Assembly (NCBI GenBank): GCA_017470045.1 | Contig: JAFUFG010000224.1 | Location: 1-12,384, forward strand | DNA from: Bacilli bacterium | GTDB lineage: Bacteria > Bacillota_I > Bacilli_A > RF39 > UBA660 | DNA length: 12,384 bases | Direction of reading: 5' to 3' | Shown: piece after piece, positions 1-8,322 of the stretch | Numbering within the stretch: the first letter of the stretch is position 1 | Layout of the letters: each line of letters opens with the position of its first letter | Translations under genes and position numbers: made by a program | Notes under the pieces: generated by a model | Databases searched by the model: none | What the model was told of the DNA's origin: nothing | Seen by the model: the letters and a program-made list of their open reading frames with translations, nothing else

Positions 1-1088
1 GAACTGGAGCACATTGACACATTGGGCCAGATATAGTAGCTATTGAAGGTCTTAGGAGATTAATTGCAAAACATGGGATGAAATTTCAACCAGGAGGTTC
101 TGTGGAATATACACCTTATACACAAAAACATTTATATGCTTGGTTTAATGAACAAACAAATGATAGACAACCGATTGAAGGAAGAGGTGTAACTCTTATA
201 AAATCAAAACCGAAAGAGTATCAAAAGCAATATAATCTATCAGATCCTCCAAGAGTAGACAATGGTTTTGATAAATGGTATCAATACGTTTCTACAACAC
301 TTGGATTAGACCCGAATCCTGATGATCCTGAACATCATTATGATTATCGTGGTTATTACGACGATCTTGTAAAACAAGGCAAACAATATGAAGTAATTCC
401 AGAAGGTTTTCATTTCCCAGATACATATAAACTTCCCGGACATCCTACATTCTCTGTTGAATCTAAATATTATAAACCTGGAATGGATGCTGGACATTGA
501 GAAGGAGACAAATTTATCGGTCCAAAAACAATTGCAGATCTTGCTAAATTTACAGGAAGTTTTGAAACATTTAATCCTGAAGCATATATGTTAAATACTT
601 CTGACGGCAAACCTCAAACTCTTGCAGGATATGGAAGTGCAAATCCAGAAATAATTAAACTTGCGAAAGAAGGAAAACTTACAGAAGAAATCGCAAGAAA
701 AGAAATGCAAAGACATCTTCAACAAGAATATGATGATTGGATGAAATTAGTTCCTAACTTTAAAAATCTTTCCAGAGGTGTACAATTAGCCTTAGTTGAC
801 ACGTCCTATAATGGAAAAGGCGTCGCTAGCACAATTCAAAATAGTCCTAAATTAATGAAGATGATTAATTCTGGAATAACAGATCCAAAAGAACTCGTTA
901 AACAAATGGATCATTCAAAAACAGCTGGAGGTTGACTTGGTGTACGTTCTGCAGCAAGAAGAGCTATGGCATTAGATGAATATGATTGAGATTGGAAAAA
1001 TGTAGATCGGTTTGGAAGACAAGTTGATTATACAAAATATAGAGGGCCAGAAGATTGAAAGGCCTCACCGTATTATAATAAATATTAA
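1..1088 (+). CDS. Virion-associated protein with GH24-like lysozyme domain (5' end missing)
   Basis: Reading from base 3 with TGA = Trp gives 361 residues to the TAA at 1086-1088; the start lies outside the window. Five in-frame TGA codons (15, 498, 933, 987, 1056) would otherwise break it. From about residue 188 the protein resembles phage lysozymes of the T4 type (GH24), which cut the glycan strands of peptidoglycan. E188 and Y195 have the spacing of T4 E11/Y18. They are followed by D201, T206 and a GYG motif, the usual Glu-Asp-Thr arrangement with a short insertion. Further on come a helical RGVQLALVDTSYNGKG segment and a GGWLGVRSAARRA segment typical of the C-terminal lobe. The first visible residues, AHWHIGPD, recall the HxH end of an M23-type peptidase, a weak hint that a second lytic domain lies upstream. 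Residues 26-32 contain MKFQPGG, a motif seen elsewhere in the window. It sits 2 bp before the fibre gene, suggesting a virion-borne lysin used at entry rather than a free endolysin. Confidence 0.75.
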
Positions 1089-1090
1089 AT

Positions 1091-4000
1091 ATGATTGAAG
1101 AAGTAAAACGAATATTTGACGATATTAGAAATGCAATCATCGAAATGGGAGGTAATATTGATATATGTACATCTCCAGAAGATTACGATGAAGCTATAAA
1201 AACACTTGCTGGAAACAATGCTGTATTGTTTTTACCTGTATTTAAGCAATCTGACACAAAGCCTGCAAAACCAACAAAACAAATGTCATCAAATGAACCT
1301 ACAGAATTTCCTGATGGATGGGGTACTCCTGATGGACTTGAAGGTAGTATTTGAATGTCTTATACAATTGTTGGACCCAATACAACATATATCCCTTGGA
1401 CAGAACCATTACTTATTAATGGAATTGCTTCAGATGACGGTGGAGGTAGTAGTGGCGGAGAAGAAACTAAAAACTTAGAAGCCGGATCTACAAGGACATT
1501 TAATCTTTGCGCAGAATGAACAAGTAAAGAAATTATTCCAAAAACGCCTGCAAAAGATGCACTTACATGGAATGTAGTAACAAATATTTTAGAGGGTGAT
1601 TTTGATGTAATTCAAGATGACGGTTATCCGCTAACTTGATCAACAGATAATAATCATATATCTGGACTATATACATGGTTTTCTTCAGGAACCTTTTTAT
1701 TTAAAGACGGTTCTTTAATTGGTGATTGAACAGAACCAATTTGTATAAATGGCGTACGTGATGGCAAGGATGGTAAAGATGGACGCAATGGAGTTGATGG
1801 TGAAGATATAGAATTCATTTATAAACTTTGTAAAGATAAAAACGAAGCGGAGTCTTTAATTTCACTTGGTGCTCCATATTCGGATCCAAATCAAGATGAT
1901 TATCAACCTACGGGTTGAACAGACCAACCTTATCCAGGTATCGACCCTATAAATTATAGGGTACAGTTAATGTGTACTAGAAAAAAGAACGTAGAAGATC
2001 CAAATACACATGAAAAAACGTGGGGTCCTTTTGTTGGACCAGTTGTTTGATCTTCTTGGGGTGAAGACGGAATGGATGGAGATGGTATTGAATATATCTT
2101 TAGAGTTGCTGCAGAAGATGAAGTAAACTATGTTGATCCAGAAAAAGGTATTTATGAATTAAAAGCAGAACTTTGACCTCCAACATGTGCTGGTACAGCA
2201 AATGATGGATGTGCAAGTGGTTATATTTCAACAATTAGAAGTAATGTTCAAACATCGTTAACAGATGACGAATTGTTTGAAATATACAATCAAGATGAAT
2301 TTATTCCAGCAACAATTCCAGGACATATACCAAATGCGTCTGCAATTGGATGGGATAGAAACTGAAGCGATGACCCTTTAGATGTTTCTTATTCAAAACC
2401 ATATGAATTTTGTTCCATAAGAAAATATGATGCAGATGCTGTAAACACCGATGGATCGTTGGGCAAATGAACTTGATTTACAAAACCAGTTTTATGGAAT
2501 AGATATTGAGGAGCACGATCTCCTGTATTTTCTTCATTTGTATTCACAAGAAGTAGATTAAAACTTGGAGGAATGACGGATGAAGGACCTGGTGGTGAAC
2601 CATATCTAAAAGGTGGTACTGTAGGACATCCATATCCAGATTCCGTAGATTATTCTAATACAGTTGACGGAAAAACTATTACAGAAAGAATTGTATGGTT
2701 TGATACTGTTCCGACAGCTCAAGACTTTGATGAACAAGGGTTAGATAAATCATTAGGTGTTTGTCCTGTTTGAATGACCACACGTTTATTCGGAAGTATT
2801 GATCCCGATGCAGAACTTCAAGATCAAGGATGGTCAAGTCCAACACTTGTAACAGACAATAAGTATTTTCAAGTAGAATATTCAGGCACAACAACAATTA
2901 ATCCAAATGATGGAAATTTTAGACTTCCTAGACTCGATGAAGAAATAGAAGATGACACTCCTTTTTTGGATCCAAATAACGAAACCGAAGGTATTGACGA
3001 AGCAAAATGAAGACAGTTTTGTGTCCAACACGGTTTGGGTGTATGAGGCGATGAAAATGATATAGAGCATCCAATATGGATGGCTACTTGTCAGTTTTTA
3101 GACGGAAAGTGGACAGAATGGAATATTGTTCAAATAAAAGGTGAGGACGGAGCTACAATCTGAAATGCATATGCTTACACAAATGCAAAAGAGGGTTATG
3201 ATTTAAGTACTTATACTGTTACTGGTGTAAGAACAATTGATTTAGACCAAGACGGAATAGGAGATACTCCAATTCCAACTACAACAACAAAACCAGCTGG
3301 CAGTACAGATCCAACTACTTATGTATGACATGATTCGTTTCCGTCCTTGTCAGATGGTGAAGTTCATTGGGAAGTTGTAGGTAAATTTGAGAAAATAGAT
3401 AATGAAATAAAATCAATTGGTGGTTGATCTAAACCAAGGTTATTAGTGGACAGGAATGATTTTGAAATAATGACTTGTCCACATAAATATGCAACTGCTG
3501 CTGAAGCTAGAGCTGCAATCCCCAGTGGCTTTTCTAAACTAGGTGTAGATATTGAACCAACCTGATTAGCTTCGGCTGAAGCAGTCGGATGATTCGACGA
3601 ACAATCTGATTATTTTAATAAAGAATATTTAGATGACCAACGCACTATACCGAATCCATATTATCATGTTGCGCCAATATATAAAGCCGAAAACCATGGT
3701 GTAAATAATGTATTTAGTGATAATTATTGGGTTGTAACCAAATGTGAAGCAGAAGATGGAAAAAATGGAGATTTTACATCTTTTGTATACACTAGTGCTG
3801 AAGACGGAATTGATTTAAGCGTATTGACTTTAACAGGAGGTACGTGTGAAAACCCGATTCCAAATAAAAGTACTTTGGATGGAACAGAATACACTTGACA
3901 AGATGCACCACCCAATACATCAAAGATAATCTGAGAAGCTCAGGCTAGATTTGTAGATGATGATGATCCGCAATGTAAGGGATGATCAAGACCTCGCAGA

Positions 4001-5836
4001 TTGAAAGACACTATTGATTTTGAAGTAATGTATAGTGCTCATGATTATGGTAATGCAACACCTGTTGTAGGAAACGGAACCTATGATATGCCACCTGGTT
4101 TCAAGAAAAAGGCTTCGAATTCAGAAGATATTGATCCAACTTGGCAATCTTTAGCTTCTACTAGAGGTTGATACGATGAAACTTCAGATCTTCCAAGTGG
4201 ACAAACAGCTAAATGAAGGGCACAAACCTGAATGCATAATGGTGTCTGACGCGATTGACAATTCGAACACATTGGTGGTGAAAAAGGGGACGATGGACGA
4301 GGCGTTGTAAGTACTACAAATTACTATATGTGATCTGCTAATGGAACCACACATCCTTCTGAGAGTTCTAGTAGTTGGAAAACAACAATTGCTACATTTG
4401 ACGAGAGTAAACCATATCTTTGGACAAAAATAATTATAACTTATACAGATAATACATCAGAAGCGTTATATTCTGTATCTAGACAAGGTAAAGATGGAGA
4501 TTTAGGACCAACTGGCGCTAAATTAAGAATGCGTAACTGAAGTACTACTTATACGAACCCAGATTCAGATGGACAAATTGGATGATTATCCGGAAGAAGA
4601 GATGATCCTGCATATGACGAAAATAATCCAGATGAGTATTATGATATTGCAATTTGACCAATAAAAAGTACAAGTATTACAATTCAGAATGCTGGTGAAA
4701 ACGCTCCAAAATTATGACTTTGTAAAAAAAGACTTACTTATACAAATGTTGCAAGTCTTGTTCAAACAGAAGGTGCCGCAAAAGTTTATCCTGGATCTAC
4801 AGCTCTTCAAGATTATTTTGTTCAAGCACAAGGTTGGGATTTTCTTGCTACAAATGTTCTGTTAGCAAATTACATTGCTGCTAATGATATTGAGGCTGGA
4901 CGAATTGATGCAAACGAATTACATACTAATGACATTGGAGAAGGACACATAGATATTGTTGGAAACGACATTACATTAACGACTAGCGACGGTGCAAAAG
5001 GTTGCACGGTGTCTGGAGATCCGATAATAGAGATTAGTGAATATTCTGGTAACAACGGATTGCAACAAACATTATGAAGGAATAACATAAACGACGGTGG
5101 TAATATTGTAGACGATTACTCTTATTCCGGTAGAGTTGCCCTCGGAAACTTTACTGTAAACTTGGCTTCTGGAGATTCACATACACTAACGTTTGAATCT
5201 GGTTTAAGACCAGGTTTTACAATAGATTTCTATGCAGATGTTAATACATATTTAGGTGAACCTGTTGAATACGAGTTTGGGTTCGAATATAAAATTTATG
5301 CGAAAAATACACAAACTGGAGAAAAAACTCCAGATCTATTGGCTAACACTCAAGAGCCAATTACAGTAGGGACGACTAGTGGTGGACCTTGTGAAGTTTG
5401 ACTTTCTAGTAACGACTTTTATTTATATGCAACTGATCCTGGAAACATTTTACGAAAGGCTCCAAATATAAGTAATGGTAATTATACATTATACTTTGAG
5501 TATTCTTTATATATACAAAGCGGAAGCCGTCCCGACATTGAACCAAAAAGAGTCTATTTGAATCAAGATGCCAGCTCTTTATTAAAATATGAAAAGACAC
5601 AAGGCTCTGGATCGACAACTGTTGGTGATTCACAATTAACAGAAATTGGATCGAATGGTTTCCAACACATCCTCGATGCAAACAATTATTTTAGAGTTAT
5701 CACACAAGTTGATTCTAATAACAATAAAACGTTGATGATGGAATTCCTTACAAATGGAACGCAAGGTATTCAAATAACAAAAGATGGAATTAAATATCGA
5801 AACGGTAGTAATTGAGAAAATTTAACAACACCGTAA
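1091..5836 (+). CDS. Giant modular tail fibre / receptor-binding protein
   Basis: This 1581-residue protein is continuous only if TGA is Trp: about 35 in-frame TGA and 19 TGG codons. The start is the ATG 2 bp after the previous stop; the stop is TAA just before a terminator. Residues 1-45 are a short helical N-terminus (MIEEVKRIFDDIRNAIIE) of a kind I recall from Bacteroidales phage fibres. Next comes a DGWGTPDGLEGSIWMSY module, then five Gly-X-Y triplets (about residues 225-239). WTDQP and WSSWGEDGMDGDG modules follow, then three diverged tandem modules of about 175-210 residues, more short Gly-rich linkers (near residues 683, 888, 1063, 1132), and a helical segment, NVLLANYIAANDIEAGRID, around residues 1256-1280. 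The C-terminus (GIQITKDGIKY...SNW) looks like a fibre tip. It probably trimerises and binds the host surface. Receptor and fold of each module cannot be told from sequence. Trp content is high, near 3.4%. Confidence 0.88.
1763..1807 (+). other. Collagen-like Gly-X-Y segment in tail fibre
   Basis: Five consecutive Gly-X-Y triplets (GKD GKD GRN GVD GED) near fibre residues 225-239. Such charged Gly-X-Y stretches are known in phage fibres as trimeric stalk elements. Shorter Gly-rich pieces of the same kind recur at roughly 2064-2085, 3139-3155, 3752-3769, 4280-4303 and 4486-4510, so they mark boundaries between globular modules. Confidence 0.8.
2537..4303 (+). repeat. Three diverged tandem protein modules in the tail fibre
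   Basis: Protein-level repeats at about 2537-3169, 3170-3781 and 3782-4303 (211, 204 and 174 residues). Each opens with a FVFT / YAYT / FVYT strand. The second and third continue with GYDLSTYTVTG versus GIDLSVLTLTG. All three share GWSSPTLVTDNKYFQVEYS, GWSKPRLLVDRNDFEIM or GWSRPRRLKDTIDFEVM. The second and third also align at DIEPTW...GWFDE and DIDPTW...GWYDE. Each ends near a Gly-rich linker. DNA identity is low, so the duplication is old or under diversifying pressure. Boundaries are approximate. Confidence 0.75.
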
Positions 5837-5841
5837 AACAA

Positions 5842-5877
5842 AAAAATCCCGAGTACAATTAAGTACCCGGGATTTTT
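5842..5877. terminator. Bidirectional hairpin terminator between convergent units
   Basis: Left arm 5842-5856 (AAAAATCCCGAGTAC) pairs with right arm 5863-5877 (GTACCCGGGATTTTT) around a 6-nt loop, with a single mismatch. A T-tract follows on the plus strand (TTTTTATTTATA) and a T-rich tract on the minus strand (TTTTTTTGTTTT). It lies 5 bp after the fibre stop and 26 bp from the stop of the leftward operon, so it can end both transcripts as an intrinsic terminator. Confidence 0.9.
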
Positions 5878-5903
5878 ATTTATACCAACATTAAGTACTA
5901 TTT

Positions 5904-6305
5904 TTATTCAGAAGTAACAGTTACTTTACAAGAAGCAGATTTTCCAGCAATAGTTGCTGTAATGTTAGCCGTGCCAGCTTTAACACCAGTAACTTTACCA
6001 GAAGAATTTACAGTTGCATTTGCAGTAGCAGAAGATTTCCAAGTAGGAGTTCCAACTGCAGACGGAGAAACAGTAGCTTTTAAAGTAACGTTTCCTCCAA
6101 CAGCAATAGATGCAGTGGTTTTATCTAGTGTAATTTTCGCGCCTTGTGTTTTTTCGTAAGTGTCGGTTACATTTTCCTCTTTCACATAAGGATCATAAGC
6201 AAATTGACCACTAAGGTCTTTGTTAGAAGAAAGTTTTGCAGGTTTTGCTTTTGCGGTTGCTGCAGCAGTTTCTTTTGTGTAAATTGTTTGTAAATCGTTA
6301 GCCAT
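5904..6305 (-). CDS. Small protein with bacterial Ig-like (BIG2) domain
   Basis: A 133-residue protein with no in-frame TGA and one TGG Trp. Residues about 55-131 form a BIG2-type Ig-like domain. It has the TLDKTTASIAVGGNVTLKA start, a TPTWKSS core strand, the VNSSGKVTGVKAGTANITA signature and the CKVTVTSE end. The first 50 residues are Ala/Lys/Thr-rich, then a DPYVKEENVTDTY stretch, with no signal peptide or membrane segment. BIG2 and related Ig-like domains are common on phage capsids and tails, where they are thought to bind carbohydrate or mucus. A virion decoration role is therefore likely but unproven. It is the last gene of the leftward operon, 4 bp after the amidase, and ends just before the shared terminator. 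Its Ala/Thr-rich, repeat-like codon use differs from its neighbours, consistent with a module that moves between phages. Confidence 0.85.
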   Translation of the reverse strand: MANDLQTIYTKETAAATAKAKPAKLSSNKDLSGQFAYDPYVKEENVTDTYEKTQGAKITLDKTTASIAVGGNVTLKATVSPSAVGTPTWKSSATANATVNSSGKVTGVKAGTANITATIAGKSASCKVTVTSE

Positions 6306-6309
6306 AATT

Positions 6310-6975
6310 TTATGAATTAATATTTAAAATCTTTTTTATTGCGTTTATATGTATTTTTGTTATAACATCTCTTCCTTGTTCAGACATTAAAAATTCGCAA
6401 TCTATCTTATTATCTTGAAATAGGTTTTCTGTTAAAATGGCAGGGCACCAACTTTTATAAAGAATTGTAAAATCAGATTCGTAATCATAATCTCCATCAG
6501 ACATATCTTTTCTTACTGACATCCCATATAAAAGAAGCAATTTCTCAGCTTCTTTATAAAAAATATCGGCATATGCATCTGATTTTGTTTTACCCTTAGT
6601 TGTTCAAACACTTCATCCTCTTGCAGGCATTCATTGCGTACCATTACCTGAAGCATTTGCATGTACTGAAATTAATAAACAATGATTCTTTCCAAATTTC
6701 TGACAATACCTATTTACTCTATTTGCTCTTGTAGATAAAGCAATATCTTGATCTACCTCTGGTGTTATTATTTTATAACCAATGTTTAGCTTTTCTAATT
6801 CTATTGAAATTCGTTTTACAATATCTCTTGCAAATTCATATTCAAAAAACTGTTTCCCATTTTCAAATACAGGGGAGCGTTTTCCAGGAGTAGATTTTGC
6901 ATGACCATTGTCTAGTAAAACTCAAAATCTATAACCTGTAACGATTGCTGGATTTAATTCATTATCATTTAACAT
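6310..6975 (-). CDS. N-acetylmuramoyl-L-alanine amidase (Amidase_3), candidate endolysin
   Basis: A 221-residue protein assembled across four in-frame TGA codons (Trp18, 115, 121, 124). It cleaves the bond between N-acetylmuramic acid and L-alanine in peptidoglycan. The zinc-dependent Amidase_3 signature is complete. DNGHAKSTPGKRSP carries the first His ligand (H25). E45 or E47 in FFEYEFAR is the Glu ligand. ISVHANASGN carries the second His (H105). LTENLFQDN carries the catalytic Glu (E183). The length fits a single catalytic domain with no cell-wall-binding extension. There is no signal peptide, so release would need a holin or other membrane disruption. The ATG at 6975 is the only start that keeps the domain whole; a TAA lies two codons upstream in frame. 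It is third in the leftward operon, 7 bp after the metallopeptidase gene. It may be the main endolysin, since the lysozyme domain upstream sits in a virion protein. Confidence 0.93.
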
Positions 6976-6982
6976 ATATTAT

Positions 6983-7474
6983 TTATTTTTCATAATATAA
7001 CTCCTTCACTTTTCTCTCAATCTTTCTCATTTCAGAATTTGCTTCGATTTCTCAAGGCCTTTGAAAATATGGTGTTTCTTTATCATAAAATACACCTTTT
7101 CATTCAGCCCCACCTTTAACAAGTTTTAGTTCTCCTTTGTCATACTGTTTTAAATGGACCATTTCATGACAAAGAATAAGTAAAAGATTTCCTGCTCCAA
7201 CTCTGCTATGGTATGTTAAACGATACTGATGTTTTTCTGGAATTGCCTGTAATATAGCCTGCATTTCTAAATCAGAAGAATCAAATTTAGAAATCATATG
7301 ATCGTTTGTTACAGCAATTAACTCTACATCTTTAACATCTAGTATTTGTGTAAGAATTAATTTACACATTGTCTCCATATCATAGTTAGCTTTGTTTTTA
7401 ACGTATCACCCAACAGTATGTTTGTCATCAAAAGTTCACTTTCTTGGCGTTTTCTTTTTAAATCAATTTATCAT
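6983..7474 (-). CDS. HExxH zinc metallopeptidase-like protein
   Basis: A 163-residue protein in which all five Trp codons are TGA (residues 4, 13, 23, 125, 141). The zinc site is HEMVH (H103, E104, H107), followed by HLKQYDKGEL. The WEIEAN motif (W141-N146) probably supplies the third ligand, E144. This pattern fits the gluzincin-type or SprT-like phage metallopeptidases, which are small and cytoplasmic in appearance, with no signal peptide or membrane segment. The substrate is unknown: it could process virion proteins or cleave peptidoglycan cross-links beside the amidase. The start at 7474 overlaps the end of the preceding gene by 7 bp (ATGATAA), implying translational coupling. Under the standard code only residues 33-124 would be seen, which would cut off both the N-terminus and the putative third zinc ligand. 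Confidence 0.8.
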
Positions 7475-7728
7475 TTTATTAGAGATTTAACAATAGGTTC
7501 ATCAATAATTCCTCCAAATTGATGTTTCTTAGACCAACGTCTTGCGTTACGTGCAAAATTTGCTCTCTTACGTGTAGTAGGGTTGGATGAATGAAGACCG
7601 CGTTGAATACAAGCTTCTGTTACCTTACCACCGCAATAATCTGTAAACTTTCCACGATTCTTTTTCTTAATATGGATTCCAGATCCATTCTTAAGTTTAA
7701 GTACTAAAAATTCTATCTTATTATTCAT
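7468..7728 (-). CDS. Small conserved phage protein with GIHIKKKNRGKFT motif
   Basis: An 86-residue basic protein, the first gene of the leftward operon. I recall its pattern from many gut phages without a known function: GSGIHIKKKNRGKFT near residues 15-29, YCGGKVTEACI after it, then RKRANFARNARRWSK and a terminal HQFGG. Arg and Lys dominate, so nucleic acid or virion packing contacts are possible. The last codon before TAA is TGA (7471-7473), so the protein ends ...LIKW in table 4 and would be one residue shorter in the standard code. The HQFGG motif matches FxxGG-type motifs in the large virion proteins of this window, hinting that it too goes into the particle. A Bacteroidota-type promoter lies 26 bp upstream. 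Confidence 0.8.
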
Positions 7729-7753
7729 AATTCTTTTTATTTTATATTTTGGT

Positions 7754-7785
7754 GCAAATATAAGAATTTTCTTTTAAAATTCCAA
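7754..7785 (-). promoter_or_regulatory. Leftward Bacteroidota-type promoter
   Basis: On the minus strand, TATATTTGC (7762-7754) matches the Bacteroidota -7 consensus TAnnTTTG. A TTG upstream box (7785-7783) lies 20 bp before it. It drives the four-gene leftward operon whose first start codon is at 7728. Confidence 0.8.
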
Positions 7786-7800
7786 GTTTAAAATTTGGAA
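7780..7800. promoter_or_regulatory. 21-bp near-palindrome, candidate operator
   Basis: The arms TTCCAAGTTT (7780-7789) and AAATTTGGAA (7791-7800) are reverse complements at 9 of 10 positions around a central A. The element contains the upstream promoter box of both divergent promoters (7783-7785 and 7794-7797). A dimeric regulator bound here would control both transcripts together. No regulator gene is in the window. Confidence 0.6.
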
Positions 7801-7826
7801 ATGTCAAAATAATTTGTTATATTTGC
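7794..7826 (+). promoter_or_regulatory. Rightward Bacteroidota-type promoter
   Basis: TTTG at 7794-7797, a 20-bp spacer, then TATATTTGC at 7818-7826, the same -7 box as the leftward promoter. The start of transcription would fall near 7832, leaving a leader of about 55 nt before the ATG at 7887. No Shine-Dalgarno sequence precedes that ATG; the stretch is A/T-rich, as usual in Bacteroidota. Confidence 0.8.
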
Positions 7827-7847
7827 CCGAAAAATAATAGGCAAATA
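7820..7847. repeat. Inverted repeat over the rightward -7 box and leader
   Basis: TATTTGCC (7820-7827) and GGCAAATA (7840-7847) are perfect 8-bp inverted arms separated by 12 nt. The left arm lies within the -7 box, so protein binding could block the promoter. As RNA only the right part would be transcribed, so a hairpin in the leader is unlikely. Confidence 0.45.
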
Positions 7848-7886
7848 AGAACGTGAATTGTAAATTATTAAAACTTTAAATATAAA

Positions 7887-8279
7887 ATGGATTGAGTATC
7901 AATTATAATTGCTATAATCGGAGCCTTAACTGGAAGCGGATTAATTAGTTTGTTTACCGTTAGAGAACAAAAGAAAAGTATGAAAATCGATAATGCTGAA
8001 AAAGAAGATGGTAGATGATCTAAATTAGTAAACGAACTTCAAGATCAAATAGAAAAACTTAACGAACGAGCTGAGAGAAAAGATGCAAGAATTACGGAGC
8101 TTGAAGATACAAATGCTGTATTAAGACAAAAGCTTGATGAAACTAATACTGCTTTAGCTAAGGCTACATTAATGCGTTGTTCTAAACTTGGCTGTAAAAC
8201 AAGAATTCCTCCGTTTGGTTATTCAGAACTTACCCCAGAGGAGCTAATGCTTGAAAAGAATGTAGAACAAAGTGAATAA
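7887..8279 (+). CDS. Membrane-anchored coiled-coil protein (possible holin or spanin)
   Basis: A 130-residue protein with both Trp codons TGA (residues 3 and 44). Residues 4-24 (VSIIIAIIGALTGSGLISLFT) form one membrane helix, followed by a charged REQKKSMK stop-transfer segment. Residues about 47-95 are a heptad-rich coiled coil (LVNELQDQIEKLNERAER, then ITELEDTNAVLRQKLDE). The C-terminus has RCSKLGCKTRIPPFG (C98, C103) and a SELTPEEL helix. The topology suggests a short N-terminal anchor with the coiled coil on one side of the inner membrane. It is the first gene of the rightward unit and lies across the divergent promoter from the amidase operon, so a holin or inner-membrane spanin role is plausible. 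I recall similar proteins annotated only as hypothetical in Bacteroides phages. Confidence is in the gene and topology, not in the function. Confidence 0.8.
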
Positions 8280-8322
8280 ATTAAAATGAAGATGTTTATG
8301 AATTATGTAAAATGAGTTAAAA

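Noticed and set aside
1206..1478. A 90-residue plus-strand open frame within the fibre start
   Set aside because: It is out of frame with the fibre, whose N-terminal and GSIWMSY modules are continuous here.
1763..4510. A CRISPR array or DNA-level tandem repeat from recurring GAAGACGGA-like words
   Set aside because: The recurrence reflects Gly-Glu-Asp-Gly linkers in the fibre protein; spacing is irregular and DNA identity is low.
7729..7886. A tRNA gene, especially a tRNA-Trp(UCA), in the only sizeable intergenic space
   Set aside because: No cloverleaf, TTCGA-type T-loop or CCA end is visible; the space is filled by promoters and inverted repeats.
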